Under the pieces are notes generated by a model that was given only the letters and a program-made list of their open reading frames with translations, had not been told where the DNA came from and searched no databases. The position numbers were made by a program, and so were the translations under genes. 64,000 nucleotides of DNA from Tilletia caries (Eukaryota > Basidiomycota > Exobasidiomycetes > Tilletiales > Tilletiaceae). The stretch spans positions 2,356,001 through 2,420,000 of the forward strand of contig JALUTQ010000004.1 of assembly GCA_032718865.1 (NCBI GenBank). Direction: 5' to 3'. Below are positions 9,954-21,109 of this stretch, piece by piece; within the stretch, counting starts at the first letter, position 1; each line of letters begins with the position of its first letter.

Positions 9954-10667
9954 CTGAATGTCCCGATCTATGGTCGATTCGCCCCGAGCATGAGGCGATT
10001 GGCCCCGTAAGCGTTTTTTGAATTGAGCCCGTAAGATGAGGCGATTCAGCCCGTAACTATCGGCGACTGAACCCATAAACAAAGGCGATTGAGCCCATAA
10101 AGATGGTCGATTGGCCCCATAAGGCAGGGCACTGGCCCCATAAAAATCTCAAATCGCCTTTGGCGACCTTCCCTGCTTCCAAATCTTCCAGATAAATTAT
10201 TCTACAGCGGCCAGGGTGCCTGAAGTAACTGTACTGAGCTTCCAGGGTCATATCCGGTCATAGGGGGCCGGGATGGCGGTCTTCGGCGACGTAATTCACT
10301 TTGAGAGCTCGTCGACGGGCGGAAACGCTTCACAGAAGCTCGACTTGTGTGTGAGTTGAACCCTCTTACATACCTGAAGGCCCGACCGGTCGTTTGGACA
10401 GTGTTAGTACACACTACCGCTCTATCCGGCTGAAATAGACATTACGGGCTCTGTCCACCATCTTTATGGGGCCAATCGACCATCTTTATGGGTTCAATGT
10501 ACTAATCTTACGGGGTCAATGCACCAAAATTGCGTTTTTTATGGGCTCAATCGACCATCTTTATGGGGTCACATGACCATCTTTATGGGGTCACTCAACC
10601 ATAGATCGGGGTCAGTGCCGGGGTGCTCGGGGCGAACCGACCATAGATCGGGACATTCACCCGTTCT
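9954..10667. repeat. Fold-back element built of short tandem repeats
   Basis: The ends are inverted copies (GAATGTCCCGATCTATGGTC at the left, its complement at 10630-10666). Inside each arm a unit of about 20 bp related to TTTATGGGGYCAATCGACCA is repeated several times: one orientation at 9960-10150, the opposite at 10450-10640. A unique spacer lies between the arms. No target duplication was found. It sits in the 3' non-coding part of the gypsy element. Confidence 0.7.
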
Positions 10668-11106
10668 CGAACACCACACCAAACACCGGCGCTTGTCACC
10701 TTGGTCGCTGTGCGCAGTAGAAAGACCTTCATCAATACCAATCAGAGGAACCCGTCGTTAAGATGCAGCGTTAGCTGTGTTGATAGTGCAGTAGACTCGA
10801 GAACGATAACGAGACGGTGTACCAAGGTCCAGGGATCTAGCCCAGCTGGTGTTATGCTTGTTTTGTGTTTTCGAGAAATATAATGAAACCTCACGTGACG
10901 CTCCGGGACGCTGGAGCTAAGTGAGTTTAGGGATGGCAGATTCATAATTAAATCGTATTCCCCGCTGTACTTTCACCACACAACTACTTGTAATCTTGAT
11001 ACCTTCTCAACGGTTGGCTGCCGATGAGTAGGTTTTTATTCCTTTTGCCTTTAATCCTGAAGTCACGACTCATGGATGTACGCATTAACTATCAGATATA
11101 ACTGTA
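10668..11106. other. Non-coding part of the gypsy interior
   Basis: No gene, RNA or repeat is evident between the fold-back element and the gag-pol stop. Confidence 0.5.
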
Positions 11107-14100
11107 TCATGATCTCACCAATGAGGGCGTGGTTGAGGCTTGTGGCAAAAGGTCAGGTGTCATTACACCATGGAGCTCCAAATACTTGGTCAATGCAGAC
11201 AACCGGTTACAGTTGTCAATGGGTTCCCAGGTCTTATCTCCAGTAGACCACTGAACTAACAGCTGAAGCTTTGCGGACATCCATCTATGAGCCAGAATGT
11301 CATCCACATTCCACTCCTCTTCTTCATCAATGCCGAAGTCGTAGAAAGCCTTAGGATCTCGTCCAGGGAAGAGCTTGTCGTCATTTGGAACGTGAGGCTT
11401 AAGAAGACTACTGTGGAAGGTAGGATGGATGCGTCGCTCTATCAGCTCTTGCGGTAATGCAAGTGTAAACGCATCTCGTTCAGAGAAACATTTGACAATC
11501 TTGTAAGGGCCAATGTACCGTGGAAGAAGCTTTGCCGCTCTTCCGGATGGAAGCTTCAGATTGATAGTGGAAAGGTAAACTAGGTCGTTCACACGAAACT
11601 GAGTAGTTTCGGCGCGATGCTTGTTGGCTTGTGTTGTCTGTCGAGTACGAGCTGCAATGATATTGTCATGGGCCGCCATGAGATTAAGATTGATTCGCTC
11701 GTGATACTCTTTGACACCTTTGAACGGACTGACGTATGCCGACGATCCCAGATTGCGGGACATTGTCGGATTGAATCCATACAGCAGCTCAAAGGGACTG
11801 AAACCCGTGCTGGCGTTGGCTTGAGAGTTCATTGCGAACTCGGTAGTGGTCAGACGGTCAACCCAATCAGTCTGGTCGCTCTGAACGGTTGAGCGCAAGA
11901 TCTGAATTGCGGTTCGATTAGCGCTTTCCGTGGCGCCATCAGTCTGAGGATGATAGGCTGTGGAGAACAGGAGCCGGATATTGAGGAGGCGATGAAGTTC
12001 TTGCCAAAAGGTGGACTTCCAGCGAGTATCCTGGTCCGATACGATGCTCTCCGGCAGCCCGTGAAGCCGAACTATGTTGTCAAACACCAAGCGTGCGGAT
12101 TGCGACGCTGTAACGGTCATCACCGTCGGGATCAGGTGGACCATTGAGCTGAGCCTATCAATCACCACTAGGAGGAAATCAAAGCCGTTGCTCTGTGGTA
12201 GTGGTCCGACAAAGTCAAGGGCGATACCCAGCCAAGGCCTGTCTGGAACGCGAAGAGAGTGTAGCTTTCCGGCCGGCGCTTTGAGGGCGCGCTTAGTAAC
12301 CGCGCAAGTTCCGCAGGATCTACAGAATGATTCTACATCTTTGACCATGGTGGGCCAAAAGAAGTATCGACGGAGCTCAGTGAGAGTCTTGACGGAGCCG
12401 AGGTGCCCAAGAGATTTGTGGGCGTTGTCGATGAGTAGCTCCGTCACCCTCCTTCCTTTAAAAAGGACCCCCGGGATGCAAATGGACCGTGAGTCGGAGT
12501 CCTTTTGTTTGAACCAGACATACTTATCGGAGATCTCAAAGGTACTTGAGTGATCCTCGGGGTGAGCCCAAATCTTTGAAAAGAACGAGTCGCTCTGGTA
12601 TGCGGCACGTACAACGGGGCCGACATCGTCAGTGAATCCATTGACGTTGATAGGGCCAGGGCGATTCTTAGCGAGCGATGGTGAAGTCGTAGAGTCGCCA
12701 TCGGTAGCCGCAGTGCTGGATTGGACACGTGTAAGAATAGCAGCGGTGTACGGATGCGGAGCGTCGTCCGAATCCTGGTCCAATCGTGCGTCAGCGTTGA
12801 CGAAATCGTGCGCCTGGGTGGGTACTGCCGGATCTTCCCAGAAGCGAGAAAGGTAGTCGGCCACTACATTGGTCTCCCCCGCTACGTAGCGAATTTTGTA
12901 AGTGAATTTAGAAAGGTATTCAAGCCAGCGGACTTGACGACCGCTCAAAGTCCTCTGAGTTTGAAGATACTCCAGGCTGCGATGATCGGTAATGATGACG
13001 AATTCGCGGCCCAGAAGTTGATCTTCCCACTTCATTAAAGCCTCAAGCACCGCTAGAAGTTCCTGCTCGTGGGTACGATAGTTCATCTGGGCGGAATTGA
13101 ACTTGCGGCTGTGGAATCCAGCAGGTCGCATGGCTTGCCAAGACGGCCCTTGCCCATACAGCGCGCCCACCCCCGAAGTAGAAGCGTCCGTGACAACAAA
13201 AATCGGATCTTTATTGTGGGCAGGATCAATTGGCTTCAGAATGGGTGCATTAGCTGCAGCACGCTGCAAGCGGGCCAAGCAGTCAACTTGTAAAGGGCCC
13301 CACTCGAAAGGTTGGCCTTTGTGCGTAAGTTTTGAGATGGGGCCAGTCATAGTAGAGAGGTTAGGAAAGAACTGTGCGAGATATTGCATCAGTCCAAGGA
13401 AGCGCTGAACCTCCTTGACGGTCTTCATCTCCTTCCAGGCAATAATCTTACTGAGCTTATCTTCGTCCGCATGCAAACCCTTGTCGTCAATGACATGGCC
13501 AAGGCACATCATAGACGTAGAGTATAGGTCCATTTTGTCCTTGGACAGATAGAGCTTAGCTTCCCGCAAGATTTTAAAGATCAGCCCGAGATGCTCTTCA
13601 TGCTCCTCGATAGAATCTGAGAAAATGAATGTGTCGTCAAGGTACACATGGACGAACTTGCCGATGTGCTTTCGAAAGAGGTACATGACAAGTTGTTGAG
13701 CAGTGCTAGGGACGTTACAGTCACCCTGTTGTGCGACAAGACTGACAAACGTTCCAAAAGGCGTCGCGAACGCTGTTTTCCAAATATCTTCCGTAACAAC
13801 ACGAATTTGTTCAAAGAAGTCAGTTTGATCGAGCTTGGATCTATACTTCGCTCGAGCAACATCTCTCCGAATCACGTCTTGATCAGGAAATGGAGTTACA
13901 TCTTTGACAGTATTGTCGTTTCGCTGTCGGGCATCTACTACAGTTCGGATACGACCGTCCTTCTTTGGAATAACCATCATAGGCATGGCGGCCGGAACGC
14001 TCGCGCGCTGCCACCAGCCTGCCGAAGTGTAGGTATTGATCTTTTCCAGGTAGGCCTCGCGATACTGTTCGGGACACTTGGCTGGACGACAGAAAGGTTT

Positions 14101-16566
14101 GTAATCCTCCTTGATTAGAGGGATCGAATGATTGATCTCTCGGAACGGAGGAAGTGTCAGAGGACGAGGTCCCCAGAGGTCCTTAGTTGTTTCCATCCAT
14201 GTTTCACGAAGTCGCCGAGTGATGTGGTCCTCTAGTTCCGCAGTAAACGCTAACGGGGTAATCGAAGAAGAGTCGACAGGAAGGGATTCCTCCGTGAAAG
14301 TTTCCGTCACTTTGACGATTACAGGAGATCGAGGTTTCTTGAGGATCTTGTCAAGCTTGGAAGATGCAATTCCGAAAGCTGAAAGGGTTGATGGATTCTC
14401 TGGCGCATTCTTTGCTGCCGATACGGCGGCAGAAATCTTTTGACCTGGATCCCGTTTGTACACAATCTCATTTGTAGCAATGTCCAGCATGACACCAAAA
14501 TCTTTTTGATACGACGTGCCCAGAATAGCATCATAGCGATCGATGTTCAGAATATCGAAGTAGCGCTTCTGTTGCTTGCAACTACCATGAGTCAATTCCA
14601 CTATGCAGGCACGATTGATCTTGCCTCGTGAACCCGTGATAGCCAACTGCAAAGGAGAAGGTTCTTTGAGCTTGAAGTTCGAGATTTTGTGAGCGTCCAC
14701 AAATGATGCAGAAATGAGATCTGCCGTTGATCCTGAGTCAAACAAAGCTTTGGCCTTGTGACCATTAATCGAGACAGTTCCAGTGATGAGAAGAACCAGC
14801 GGAGGTCGGCTAGCGGGGCTATTGGCAGGGTCGCCAAAGCGCGGCTTGGAACTGGAGATGTTCGATTCCCGGACATTCGACATAATTGTAGCGGTAGAGA
14901 TACAGTTGCAGGCCAAGGGAACTTCCTCGTCGCGACCATTGGAGTCGTGGTCGCTCGAAGGGTGATCCATCATGTCATCAACTTCAGGGTCCTGGTCGTA
15001 GTATTGACCTTGATTGTCTGCGTCTTCTTCATCGTCGAACATAATGAGATTCGGTTCTTGCTCGTCGTCATCATCGTAAGACGGAGTTTGAACGTCGCCA
15101 TCATCCTCTAGGTCGATTAGATTGGTCCTAAGACGCTTTGGACAATCATTGGCCCAGTGACCAAACCCTTGGCATGACCGACACTGATCCGTAGGTTTGG
15201 GCCCAGAGGGTCGGGTGGCGGATACTGAGGAATTTCTAGGTGGTCCAGATGGTACCGGCCTAGAGAAGCTTGGATTCGGCCTTTGAATGTTGACTGGAGC
15301 TCGAGGTCGGTTGAATATGATGTTGGTGGGAGTTCGGCTAACTTGAACCGGCCGAGTTGTCTTGATGTCCTTGCGTTCTTCAGGTCGATGAGCGGCGACC
15401 TTGTTTAGCGTACCAGCGTAGCGATGAGCTCGTTCTTGATCCATCGCCGCTTGGATGATCTCATCCCATCCGGATATCTCCGCGTCAATGCCTCTGTTTG
15501 CAACGATCGCGGAACTGATAGTGTTCTTCATACCCTTCAGCAGTCGACGATTGAGAGCTATCGGACTAGGGTACTCCGTCATCTGGTCGGCCAGCTTGAG
15601 TAGGTAAGTCTGGAAGGAGTGGATATCCTTGCTACCTTGCTCAGCGCTTTCGAACTTGTCAGCCGCCTGGCGTGAAAGCTCGTCCACCAGATACTGACGC
15701 CGCAGAGCGACCATCAAGTTTGTTGCGGTCCATTGCTGAGCATGTGGTGCGACGTGCCTCCAATACCAGTCGAGGGGATCACCCGAGAGGTATCCTCTGA
15801 TCAGATCGACTTTCAGTATCTCGGAGAGGGGTGAGTGTAGCTTGAAGTAGTGGGCCACGGATTGAGTCCAGTCTGTAAAGACCTGGATTGATCGATCGCC
15901 TTTCCATTTCTCCGGAGCTACGATCTTGATCCCAGCTTTAGCCAACTCAGATTTGTCACCCGGGGCAACTTGTCCAGGTCGGTGAGTTGAGCTCATGATG
16001 TCGGAGATCTTCCTGTCGATGCCATGCATGATGACCGAGCTGGGAATACTTTGATGGCGATAGGAGGGAACGGGAGCCGAAGGTCGATGAGATCGAGGAG
16101 CCGTGTCCCGAGGAGGAAGAAGTCCGGCGCGTCGGAGTCGTTCGTTTTGTCGTTCACGGAGAACTGATTCGGTGTCGAAAGGAGCGGAGTCTTGAGGTGC
16201 TGGAATCTTGCTGGATCGTTTTTTCTGAAGGATAGCCTTGCGAATAGTCTTGAGTTCGAGTTCGAGTTCGAGTTCTTCAAGGGTCATGTCTTGAATACCA
16301 ATTGCCGAAGGATGATTAGAAAGCGCAGGATTGCCTTGGACGCCGTCGAATGAGACGGTGCGTTGACGATGGTGGTCCGGGGAGTGTTGTTCGAAATCCT
16401 GTTCATTCTCGTCTTCTGGTTGATCGATGTCGCCGAGTTCGGGAGTGCCGTCCAACGCGTCGTTGCCTTGGGGCTGTCCTTGACCTTCAGCGGGAGATCC
16501 GAAGTCGGGATTGCCGGAGCCGCCAGGTGCGATGTCCTCTGGGTCCTTGCGCTTTTTAGGTGCCAT
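11107..16566 (-). CDS. Ty3/gypsy gag-pol polyprotein
   Basis: An intact 1819-residue fusion, as in Tf1-type elements. It begins MAPKKRKDPE, a PKKRK-type nuclear signal. Gag spans about residues 220-400, followed by a CCHC knuckle (CRSCQGFGHWANDC, about 462). The aspartic protease has LFDSGSTADL (about 610). Reverse transcriptase has FVHVYLDDTFIFS with the YxDD box as YLDD (about 970). RNase H has VVTDASTSGVGAL (about 1125) and ITDHRSLEYL. The integrase has an HHCC-type finger (HKSLGHLG...CRSCGTC) and a catalytic triad in ALDFVGPLP (about 1450), VSDQDTRW (about 1510) and DGATESANRT (about 1547). A C-terminal chromodomain-like part has LLVQWSTGDKTWEP (about 1755). All catalytic residues that I can place are present, so it may be active. 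Confidence 0.97.
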   Translation of the reverse strand: MAPKKRKDPEDIAPGGSGNPDFGSPAEGQGQPQGNDALDGTPELGDIDQPEDENEQDFEQHSPDHHRQRTVSFDGVQGNPALSNHPSAIGIQDMTLEELELELELKTIRKAILQKKRSSKIPAPQDSAPFDTESVLRERQNERLRRAGLLPPRDTAPRSHRPSAPVPSYRHQSIPSSVIMHGIDRKISDIMSSTHRPGQVAPGDKSELAKAGIKIVAPEKWKGDRSIQVFTDWTQSVAHYFKLHSPLSEILKVDLIRGYLSGDPLDWYWRHVAPHAQQWTATNLMVALRRQYLVDELSRQAADKFESAEQGSKDIHSFQTYLLKLADQMTEYPSPIALNRRLLKGMKNTISSAIVANRGIDAEISGWDEIIQAAMDQERAHRYAGTLNKVAAHRPEERKDIKTTRPVQVSRTPTNIIFNRPRAPVNIQRPNPSFSRPVPSGPPRNSSVSATRPSGPKPTDQCRSCQGFGHWANDCPKRLRTNLIDLEDDGDVQTPSYDDDDEQEPNLIMFDDEEDADNQGQYYDQDPEVDDMMDHPSSDHDSNGRDEEVPLACNCISTATIMSNVRESNISSSKPRFGDPANSPASRPPLVLLITGTVSINGHKAKALFDSGSTADLISASFVDAHKISNFKLKEPSPLQLAITGSRGKINRACIVELTHGSCKQQKRYFDILNIDRYDAILGTSYQKDFGVMLDIATNEIVYKRDPGQKISAAVSAAKNAPENPSTLSAFGIASSKLDKILKKPRSPVIVKVTETFTEESLPVDSSSITPLAFTAELEDHITRRLRETWMETTKDLWGPRPLTLPPFREINHSIPLIKEDYKPFCRPAKCPEQYREAYLEKINTYTSAGWWQRASVPAAMPMMVIPKKDGRIRTVVDARQRNDNTVKDVTPFPDQDVIRRDVARAKYRSKLDQTDFFEQIRVVTEDIWKTAFATPFGTFVSLVAQQGDCNVPSTAQQLVMYLFRKHIGKFVHVYLDDTFIFSDSIEEHEEHLGLIFKILREAKLYLSKDKMDLYSTSMMCLGHVIDDKGLHADEDKLSKIIAWKEMKTVKEVQRFLGLMQYLAQFFPNLSTMTGPISKLTHKGQPFEWGPLQVDCLARLQRAAANAPILKPIDPAHNKDPIFVVTDASTSGVGALYGQGPSWQAMRPAGFHSRKFNSAQMNYRTHEQELLAVLEALMKWEDQLLGREFVIITDHRSLEYLQTQRTLSGRQVRWLEYLSKFTYKIRYVAGETNVVADYLSRFWEDPAVPTQAHDFVNADARLDQDSDDAPHPYTAAILTRVQSSTAATDGDSTTSPSLAKNRPGPINVNGFTDDVGPVVRAAYQSDSFFSKIWAHPEDHSSTFEISDKYVWFKQKDSDSRSICIPGVLFKGRRVTELLIDNAHKSLGHLGSVKTLTELRRYFFWPTMVKDVESFCRSCGTCAVTKRALKAPAGKLHSLRVPDRPWLGIALDFVGPLPQSNGFDFLLVVIDRLSSMVHLIPTVMTVTASQSARLVFDNIVRLHGLPESIVSDQDTRWKSTFWQELHRLLNIRLLFSTAYHPQTDGATESANRTAIQILRSTVQSDQTDWVDRLTTTEFAMNSQANASTGFSPFELLYGFNPTMSRNLGSSAYVSPFKGVKEYHERINLNLMAAHDNIIAARTRQTTQANKHRAETTQFRVNDLVYLSTINLKLPSGRAAKLLPRYIGPYKIVKCFSERDAFTLALPQELIERRIHPTFHSSLLKPHVPNDDKLFPGRDPKAFYDFGIDEEEEWNVDDILAHRWMSAKLQLLVQWSTGDKTWEPIDNCNRLSALTKYLELHGVMTPDLLPQASTTPSLVRS

Positions 16567-16583
16567 GTTGATACACCGTTTGA

Positions 16584-16590
16584 CAGACAG
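16584..16590 (-). other. Leader before gag-pol
   Basis: Only 46 bp separate the 5' LTR from the gag-pol ATG at 16566. I see no obvious tRNA primer site starting TGG after the LTR, so self-priming of the Tf1 kind is possible but unproven. Confidence 0.3.
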
Positions 16591-16612
16591 AAGTCTTGAG
16601 AGTTAAAAAAGA

Positions 16613-17179
16613 TGTAATAGTTATACGGCCGAGAGTCAGACAAGGTTAGTAGTAATCGAAGCAATTGTAATCTTATCTTATCTCAGAGGTAGACACGACT
16701 GTTCACACGGTAGACTTAACTCTGCAATGTTCTGTGAATTGCCAAGTTGGTGTCTGTGATGTGAGTGAGGTGTCTGTTGATCGAAAGGGGGGAGAAAGTT
16801 GGCGGTGAACTGGTCTCCTTTTATACCTTTTCGACCTGGCCCGAGGAGCTCGCGAGGAGCACCCTGGTACCGAATCATGATCGAGTCATGCACTTTCAAC
16901 ACTACACACATCATTCCAGAGAGATCCAACAGTGGGATAGATACTAAGTACATAAGGGATGATGCTGTAGTAGACACCGACAGAGTATGGATATTAGAAG
17001 TATGAGTCAATGAGGAAATGCAGGCTTAAGTGAATCACCATCACAAGGACGCGCTCGGGTCATGATTGCGTAATTATGACAAGTATGACCACAGTCATCC
17101 TGAAGTCATCGCAGAGACCGGAGTCATAATAAGAGGATGATACACTGAATATTGAGTAGTCTGAATACTCAGTATTACA
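16613..17179 (-). repeat. 5' LTR of the gypsy element
   Basis: A 567-bp LTR with the same ends as the left copy, uninterrupted. It carries the probable promoter, TATAAAA on the minus strand at 16819-16825. Confidence 0.93.
16819..16825 (-). promoter_or_regulatory. TATA box of the 5' LTR
   Basis: TATAAAA followed by GGAG on the minus strand. The same GGTATAAAAGGAG core occurs in the other LTR family at 36535 and 54544. Confidence 0.7.
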
Positions 17180-17326
17180 TCAGCCCATCGGGAGATAGTA
17201 TATATTTATTGCATACTATGGATAATATGTGGCTCAAATAAAAATAAAAATAAAAACAGACTATATACTATAGTCTATAGTACATTCTGCGTCAAAAGAG
17301 ACATACTATAGCATAGTATGCATCAC
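17180..17326 (-). repeat. TATAG-rich element, right part of split copy
   Basis: Begins with the duplicated TCAGC and matches the reverse complement of 26574-26710. It ends TGCATCAC, equivalent to the GTGGTGCA terminus of the copy at 26574. Confidence 0.8.
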
Positions 17327-17334
17327 TGCCTCCA

Positions 17335-20300
17335 CCTTTGCGGGAGATCAGACTTACGCCTTGACGAACCTGCGATGGCGGGCTCGGAAGGACCGGAAGG
17401 GCTGTCGGAGAGCTCAGAGCGCCCGCACCCCGTCATTCAGCAGCTGCTTGACGTGATCCACCTGGTCGGCATAGTCGGCCTTGAAGGTGTTGAGCCGATA
17501 GCGGGGATGCAAGGTGCTTGCTAGAAGCAATGTCTTGTTCTGGCTGGCGGCCCCCTAATAGCGCTAAATATTGCATCGCATCTGCTGGAGGCCCATCTTA
17601 AGCTTGGCAGCGACCTAGCCCGACTTTCTGCTGGCTATTCCGATTTCCACAGTCAGGATGTGTACCAGGTCTCCAAACCTGTCAAGCACCAAGCACCCGT
17701 TGCTGGTGCTCTTCTCGAAGAGCAACGTCTGGCGATGCTCGTACAAGGGTACCAGCCTGATGTGCTGAGAAATCTCAAATTCACGATCCATGAGACCGAT
17801 AGCCGTAACCTTCGGCCGGTTGGAGTTCTTGCTGTATAGCAGGAGCCCGTCTTTGATCTTGAGGGCAGTCTGGACCTACTTGTACCGACTGTTCCACCGA
17901 GTTTGGTTCAACTTTGGCAGAGCAATAAGAGCCAGCTTGGGGTTCGGGTCGTCACGGTAAGCCATCTCCATCCACCTCTGGAACTCCCTCAGAGCTTCGG
18001 AGGAGCTGTAAATATGGACGACGAGGCGAGCGATCTTGTTTAGGGGGTTGGCAAGGTCCTCGTCATCATCATCTTCGACTAGCCCTCCTCCATCGCCCTG
18101 GTCTTTGCCTTGATCTCCGGCTCCGTTATTGTCATCGGTCTCGTTCTCTTCCGCCACCGTCGGCAACTTGCAGCGCATGTCGTCAAACAACTTGAGGGCC
18201 TCCTCTGCTTCCGGGTCGTCCGCAACCCCTTCGCCCGTTAGAACTCCTCCCTTCTCGGGACGCCCATCTTCTCCTTCGCCCACTCCAATTGCGTGGCCAG
18301 TCGGGGCAAGCTGGATGCCGTTCTCGTAACCGACGACATCGACCTCGTCTTCCAAACCCACGTCTTCGTCCGACTGCGATTCGTTATCGAAGTCATCGGC
18401 GGCGGCAGCAGAGGCAGCGGGGGCCTTAACCTCGTCCGGCTTGTCCGCGGATGCACACAAGACGGTATCGTTCTCGTCAGCTTTGAGACCCATTCCCCGG
18501 TAGAAGTCGACCATGCCTCGGTTGAACACATGGTTAAAGCAGAAGATTTTGTGATCGCCGCGGCGATATTCGACCAGATCGCTGTTTGCTTCAGAGACTT
18601 CGTACTCGAGCGCGTCACACATGCGGGTGTTTGCCGAGCCGGCATCGCCGACCAGGATGCCCGACCACAGATCGAGCAGACCGTGCTGCGAAAGTACTCG
18701 GATGAGGTGTCCGGCGAGAGCAGCTCCAGTATGTGGGCCCCGAAGGACGGTGAGGCTGAGCAGGAATTGCTTGTAGGACCAGTCCGAATCAACGTCATTG
18801 ATCACGAAGGCGAGGAAGGTGTATCGCCGGGAGGGTGACGTCCAGCCGTCGTGCGAGACGCTAAACGTAAGTCCGTTCCGCTCGACGTGACCAACGGCTA
18901 CTTGGAGGATCTCCTTATGGGCGGCATCGAGATCGCAACGAGCCGTCCGAGCCGAGGTGAGCGCCGGGGAGAGGGAAGGGTTGATCGTCCGGATGATCTC
19001 CCTGAAGTGAGGGTTCTGGGGCTCGGTGAACGGCTGGTTCGACGCGATTACTCACTTGAGTACCAGTCGGCGTACCTCGGTGATCTTGGCCTCCATCGCC
19101 TGAGCTTTCTGTGAGCTCATCCAACCGTCGGGTCCTTGCTGACCCCGTCCCAGCCGAACCGATGGAGTCGAGAAAGATGACATGGCGGGTGAGGCTAACT
19201 TGTCCTTTCCAGTGTTTTGCTGCATTCGCTGGAAGGCGCCGGCGAACGTCTTATCGATGGGATCGAAAAGCCGGCTGCAAAACGAGCCGTTGACCTTCTG
19301 ATTCAGATGCAACTCTAAGTTTGAGCGGTTCTCTGGATGGGCAGTGTAATGGCCGCCGCAGAGACGGCACTGCCACATCATCCGTCAGCTCATTGTATCT
19401 TAGCTTGAAGGCCTCACCCAGTGGACCTGTAGAGGCAAGCACTATTTGTTGCTGCGTGGTCAGCATCACAGCATCATTCCCTAGCACTGACACCCGATGC
19501 TCTGAGACGGTCTCACACTCAAAGCTCAGTATGGCGCACTCCATAGTGGACTCAAGCATCACCTTGGTATACCGGTCTGCAGTCCTATCAGACTTAGGTG
19601 CGAACCATACGGGCTCATGGGTGGGTCCTACGAATCCCAACTTAGCTGCTTGCAACGGACAGCGAGGGCACACCGTGATAGTGTTGGGTGCTTCGTCCGC
19701 CAACCTGGCCTGATAGACGGTTCGTATGAGGCTGGTGTTGCATACTGGGCAGGTTTGGTTGAGTGTTGTTGTTCGACCAGTGTCTACATCAGTTGGGAGG
19801 CGTCCCATCGGTGCCGACGTACTTTTCGCCGGTCCGCCGAGTCTTGGGCTTCTTGGTGGAGCGGATGAGCTTGAAGTACCGTGTCGAGGTACGATTTTCC
19901 ATCTCTGGGAGATCGTCCTCCTCGTCTACTCCATCCGAGCACTTGTCCTAGTCTTGGTCGACTTCGCCGGATTTGGATGATGTAGTCTGTTGCGGCCGTG
20001 CGTGTTCAAGTCGACGGGACGGGAAGTTGCGCCTCTTCGTCAGAGCTCATTCCGCCGGGATAACCTGAGTCTGAGACAGCCTTTACTGCCCTAGACTTGG
20101 CAATGATGCGTTTCTCGGACGCCTTAAGGGCGCGGCGCTTTTCGGAAAGCAAAGGGTTGGAAGTCTTACTCGTCGAGGACTGAGATTTCTTGGGGGGAAC
20201 CGCCTTGCCCTTCCCCTTCGAGCGCCCAGGAGGAATGGGGCGCTCGGTGTCGTTCCCGTCTGAGCCGGTGGTGGTGGGGGCGCCCTTCGGAGCGGCCACG

Positions 20301-20855
20301 TAGCGGGGCTGCTTTGCTTGTCGGATCGCCGTGGTGCTGCCAGAGCCTGCCGTTTCTTGCCGGAAAAGTCGCTCCTCTCCGTCGGTGGCATAGTCAGAGA
20401 GGTCGCCCGGCGCCCGACGCCGACGCTTGCCGAGTCCCGACTCGGAGGCGCCCGACTTGTACCCCTTGAGGAGCTGCCGCTGGTTGTCGACAGTGGGATC
20501 CGTCTGAAAAGCGGCCCAGAGCTTGTTCCCTTCTTGCATGGCGGAAGCAGGCTGAGGGAAGATCAGGGGGACAATCAGGCGTGAATCGTCAGTGCAATGA
20601 CCATGGCAAGAGCAGGAAAGAACTCACCACAATGGCCCAGCAATCGGACGTGGGCGTCAAGCCGTCGGTCAACTCGGCCTCGTCAAGTGCGCTCACGAAT
20701 GTGCCGAAGTTCTTCCGGCGAAGGAGACCGAGGGATAGCGCGTCGAGTTGTTCGCCACCCTGGAGTAATGAGATCGCCGAATAGGTACGAGCAAGCGATG
20801 TCGAAGCAGCGCCGGCCTTGCTCTGCTGGCGCGATAGCGGCGGAGGCGGCGGCAT
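17335..20855 (-). pseudogene. hAT transposase relic
   Basis: Coding pieces lie in order on the minus strand. The N-terminal exon ends TSDCWAIV, with a donor GTGAGT at about 20633 and an acceptor CCTCAG. A basic linker follows (GLGKRRRRAPGDLSDYATDG), then a BED-type finger (WQCRLCGGHY...HLNQKVNGSFC, 19250-19381). A catalytic Asp lies in VSHDGWTS (near 18860) and in ILVGDAGSANTRM (near 18640), and CFNHVFN is near 18530. TLHPRYRL lies near 17500. The frame is broken by stops and shifts, a 405-bp insert separates the BED finger from upstream coding, and the C-terminal ERVFS block is missing. It is therefore inactive. Confidence 0.82.
19381..19791. mobile_element. Insert inside the hAT relic
   Basis: Hat-like coding on both sides is interrupted by 405 bp flanked by ACATCA (19375-19380 and 19786-19791). 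The insert is open on the minus strand and contains CPVC and CPRC pairs, but I do not recognise it. It could be a small LTR or MITE. The ends are not decisive. Confidence 0.45.
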
Positions 20856-21109
20856 TGTCCTGCTCTGCTTCCGGCTAGTCTGGTTCGGCGGTAGCCTCGC
20901 GTCGCGAATGCGCCCAGCGGCCTGGGTGTCGAGTGACGAACTGGGGCAGGGCCTGCTCCTTGCTCGTCATGTCGTTGATGCCAGTCTTGAGCTAGTCGAG
21001 AGAGTAAAGAGAGGATGCGGTGAGAGGGGATATGGAGCTGCAGAAGAGTGGCAAGCTGTGGCAGCTTGTGGACTCTGGGAGACCGAGGATTCGTGTGAAA
21101 AGTCTCAGG

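Larger units (their letters stand above)
6379..17179 (-). mobile_element. Full-length Ty3/gypsy retrotransposon
   Basis: About 10.8 kb long. The LTRs start TGTAATA and end TATTACA and are flanked by the 5-bp duplication TCAGC. On the coding (minus) strand the order is 5' LTR (16613-17179), gag-pol (11107-16566), a second ORF (7953-8732), polypurine tract (7714-7725) and 3' LTR (6379-7713). The 3' LTR contains a 761-bp MITE. The two LTRs differ at only a handful of positions by eye, so the insertion is recent. The related repeat at 26.6-27.2 kb shows the uninterrupted target site. Confidence 0.92.

Noticed and set aside
16560..16615. Canonical tRNA primer-binding site of the gypsy element
   Set aside because: The bases after the 5' LTR (TCTTTTTTAACTC on the coding strand) do not start TGG and match no tRNA end that I know.
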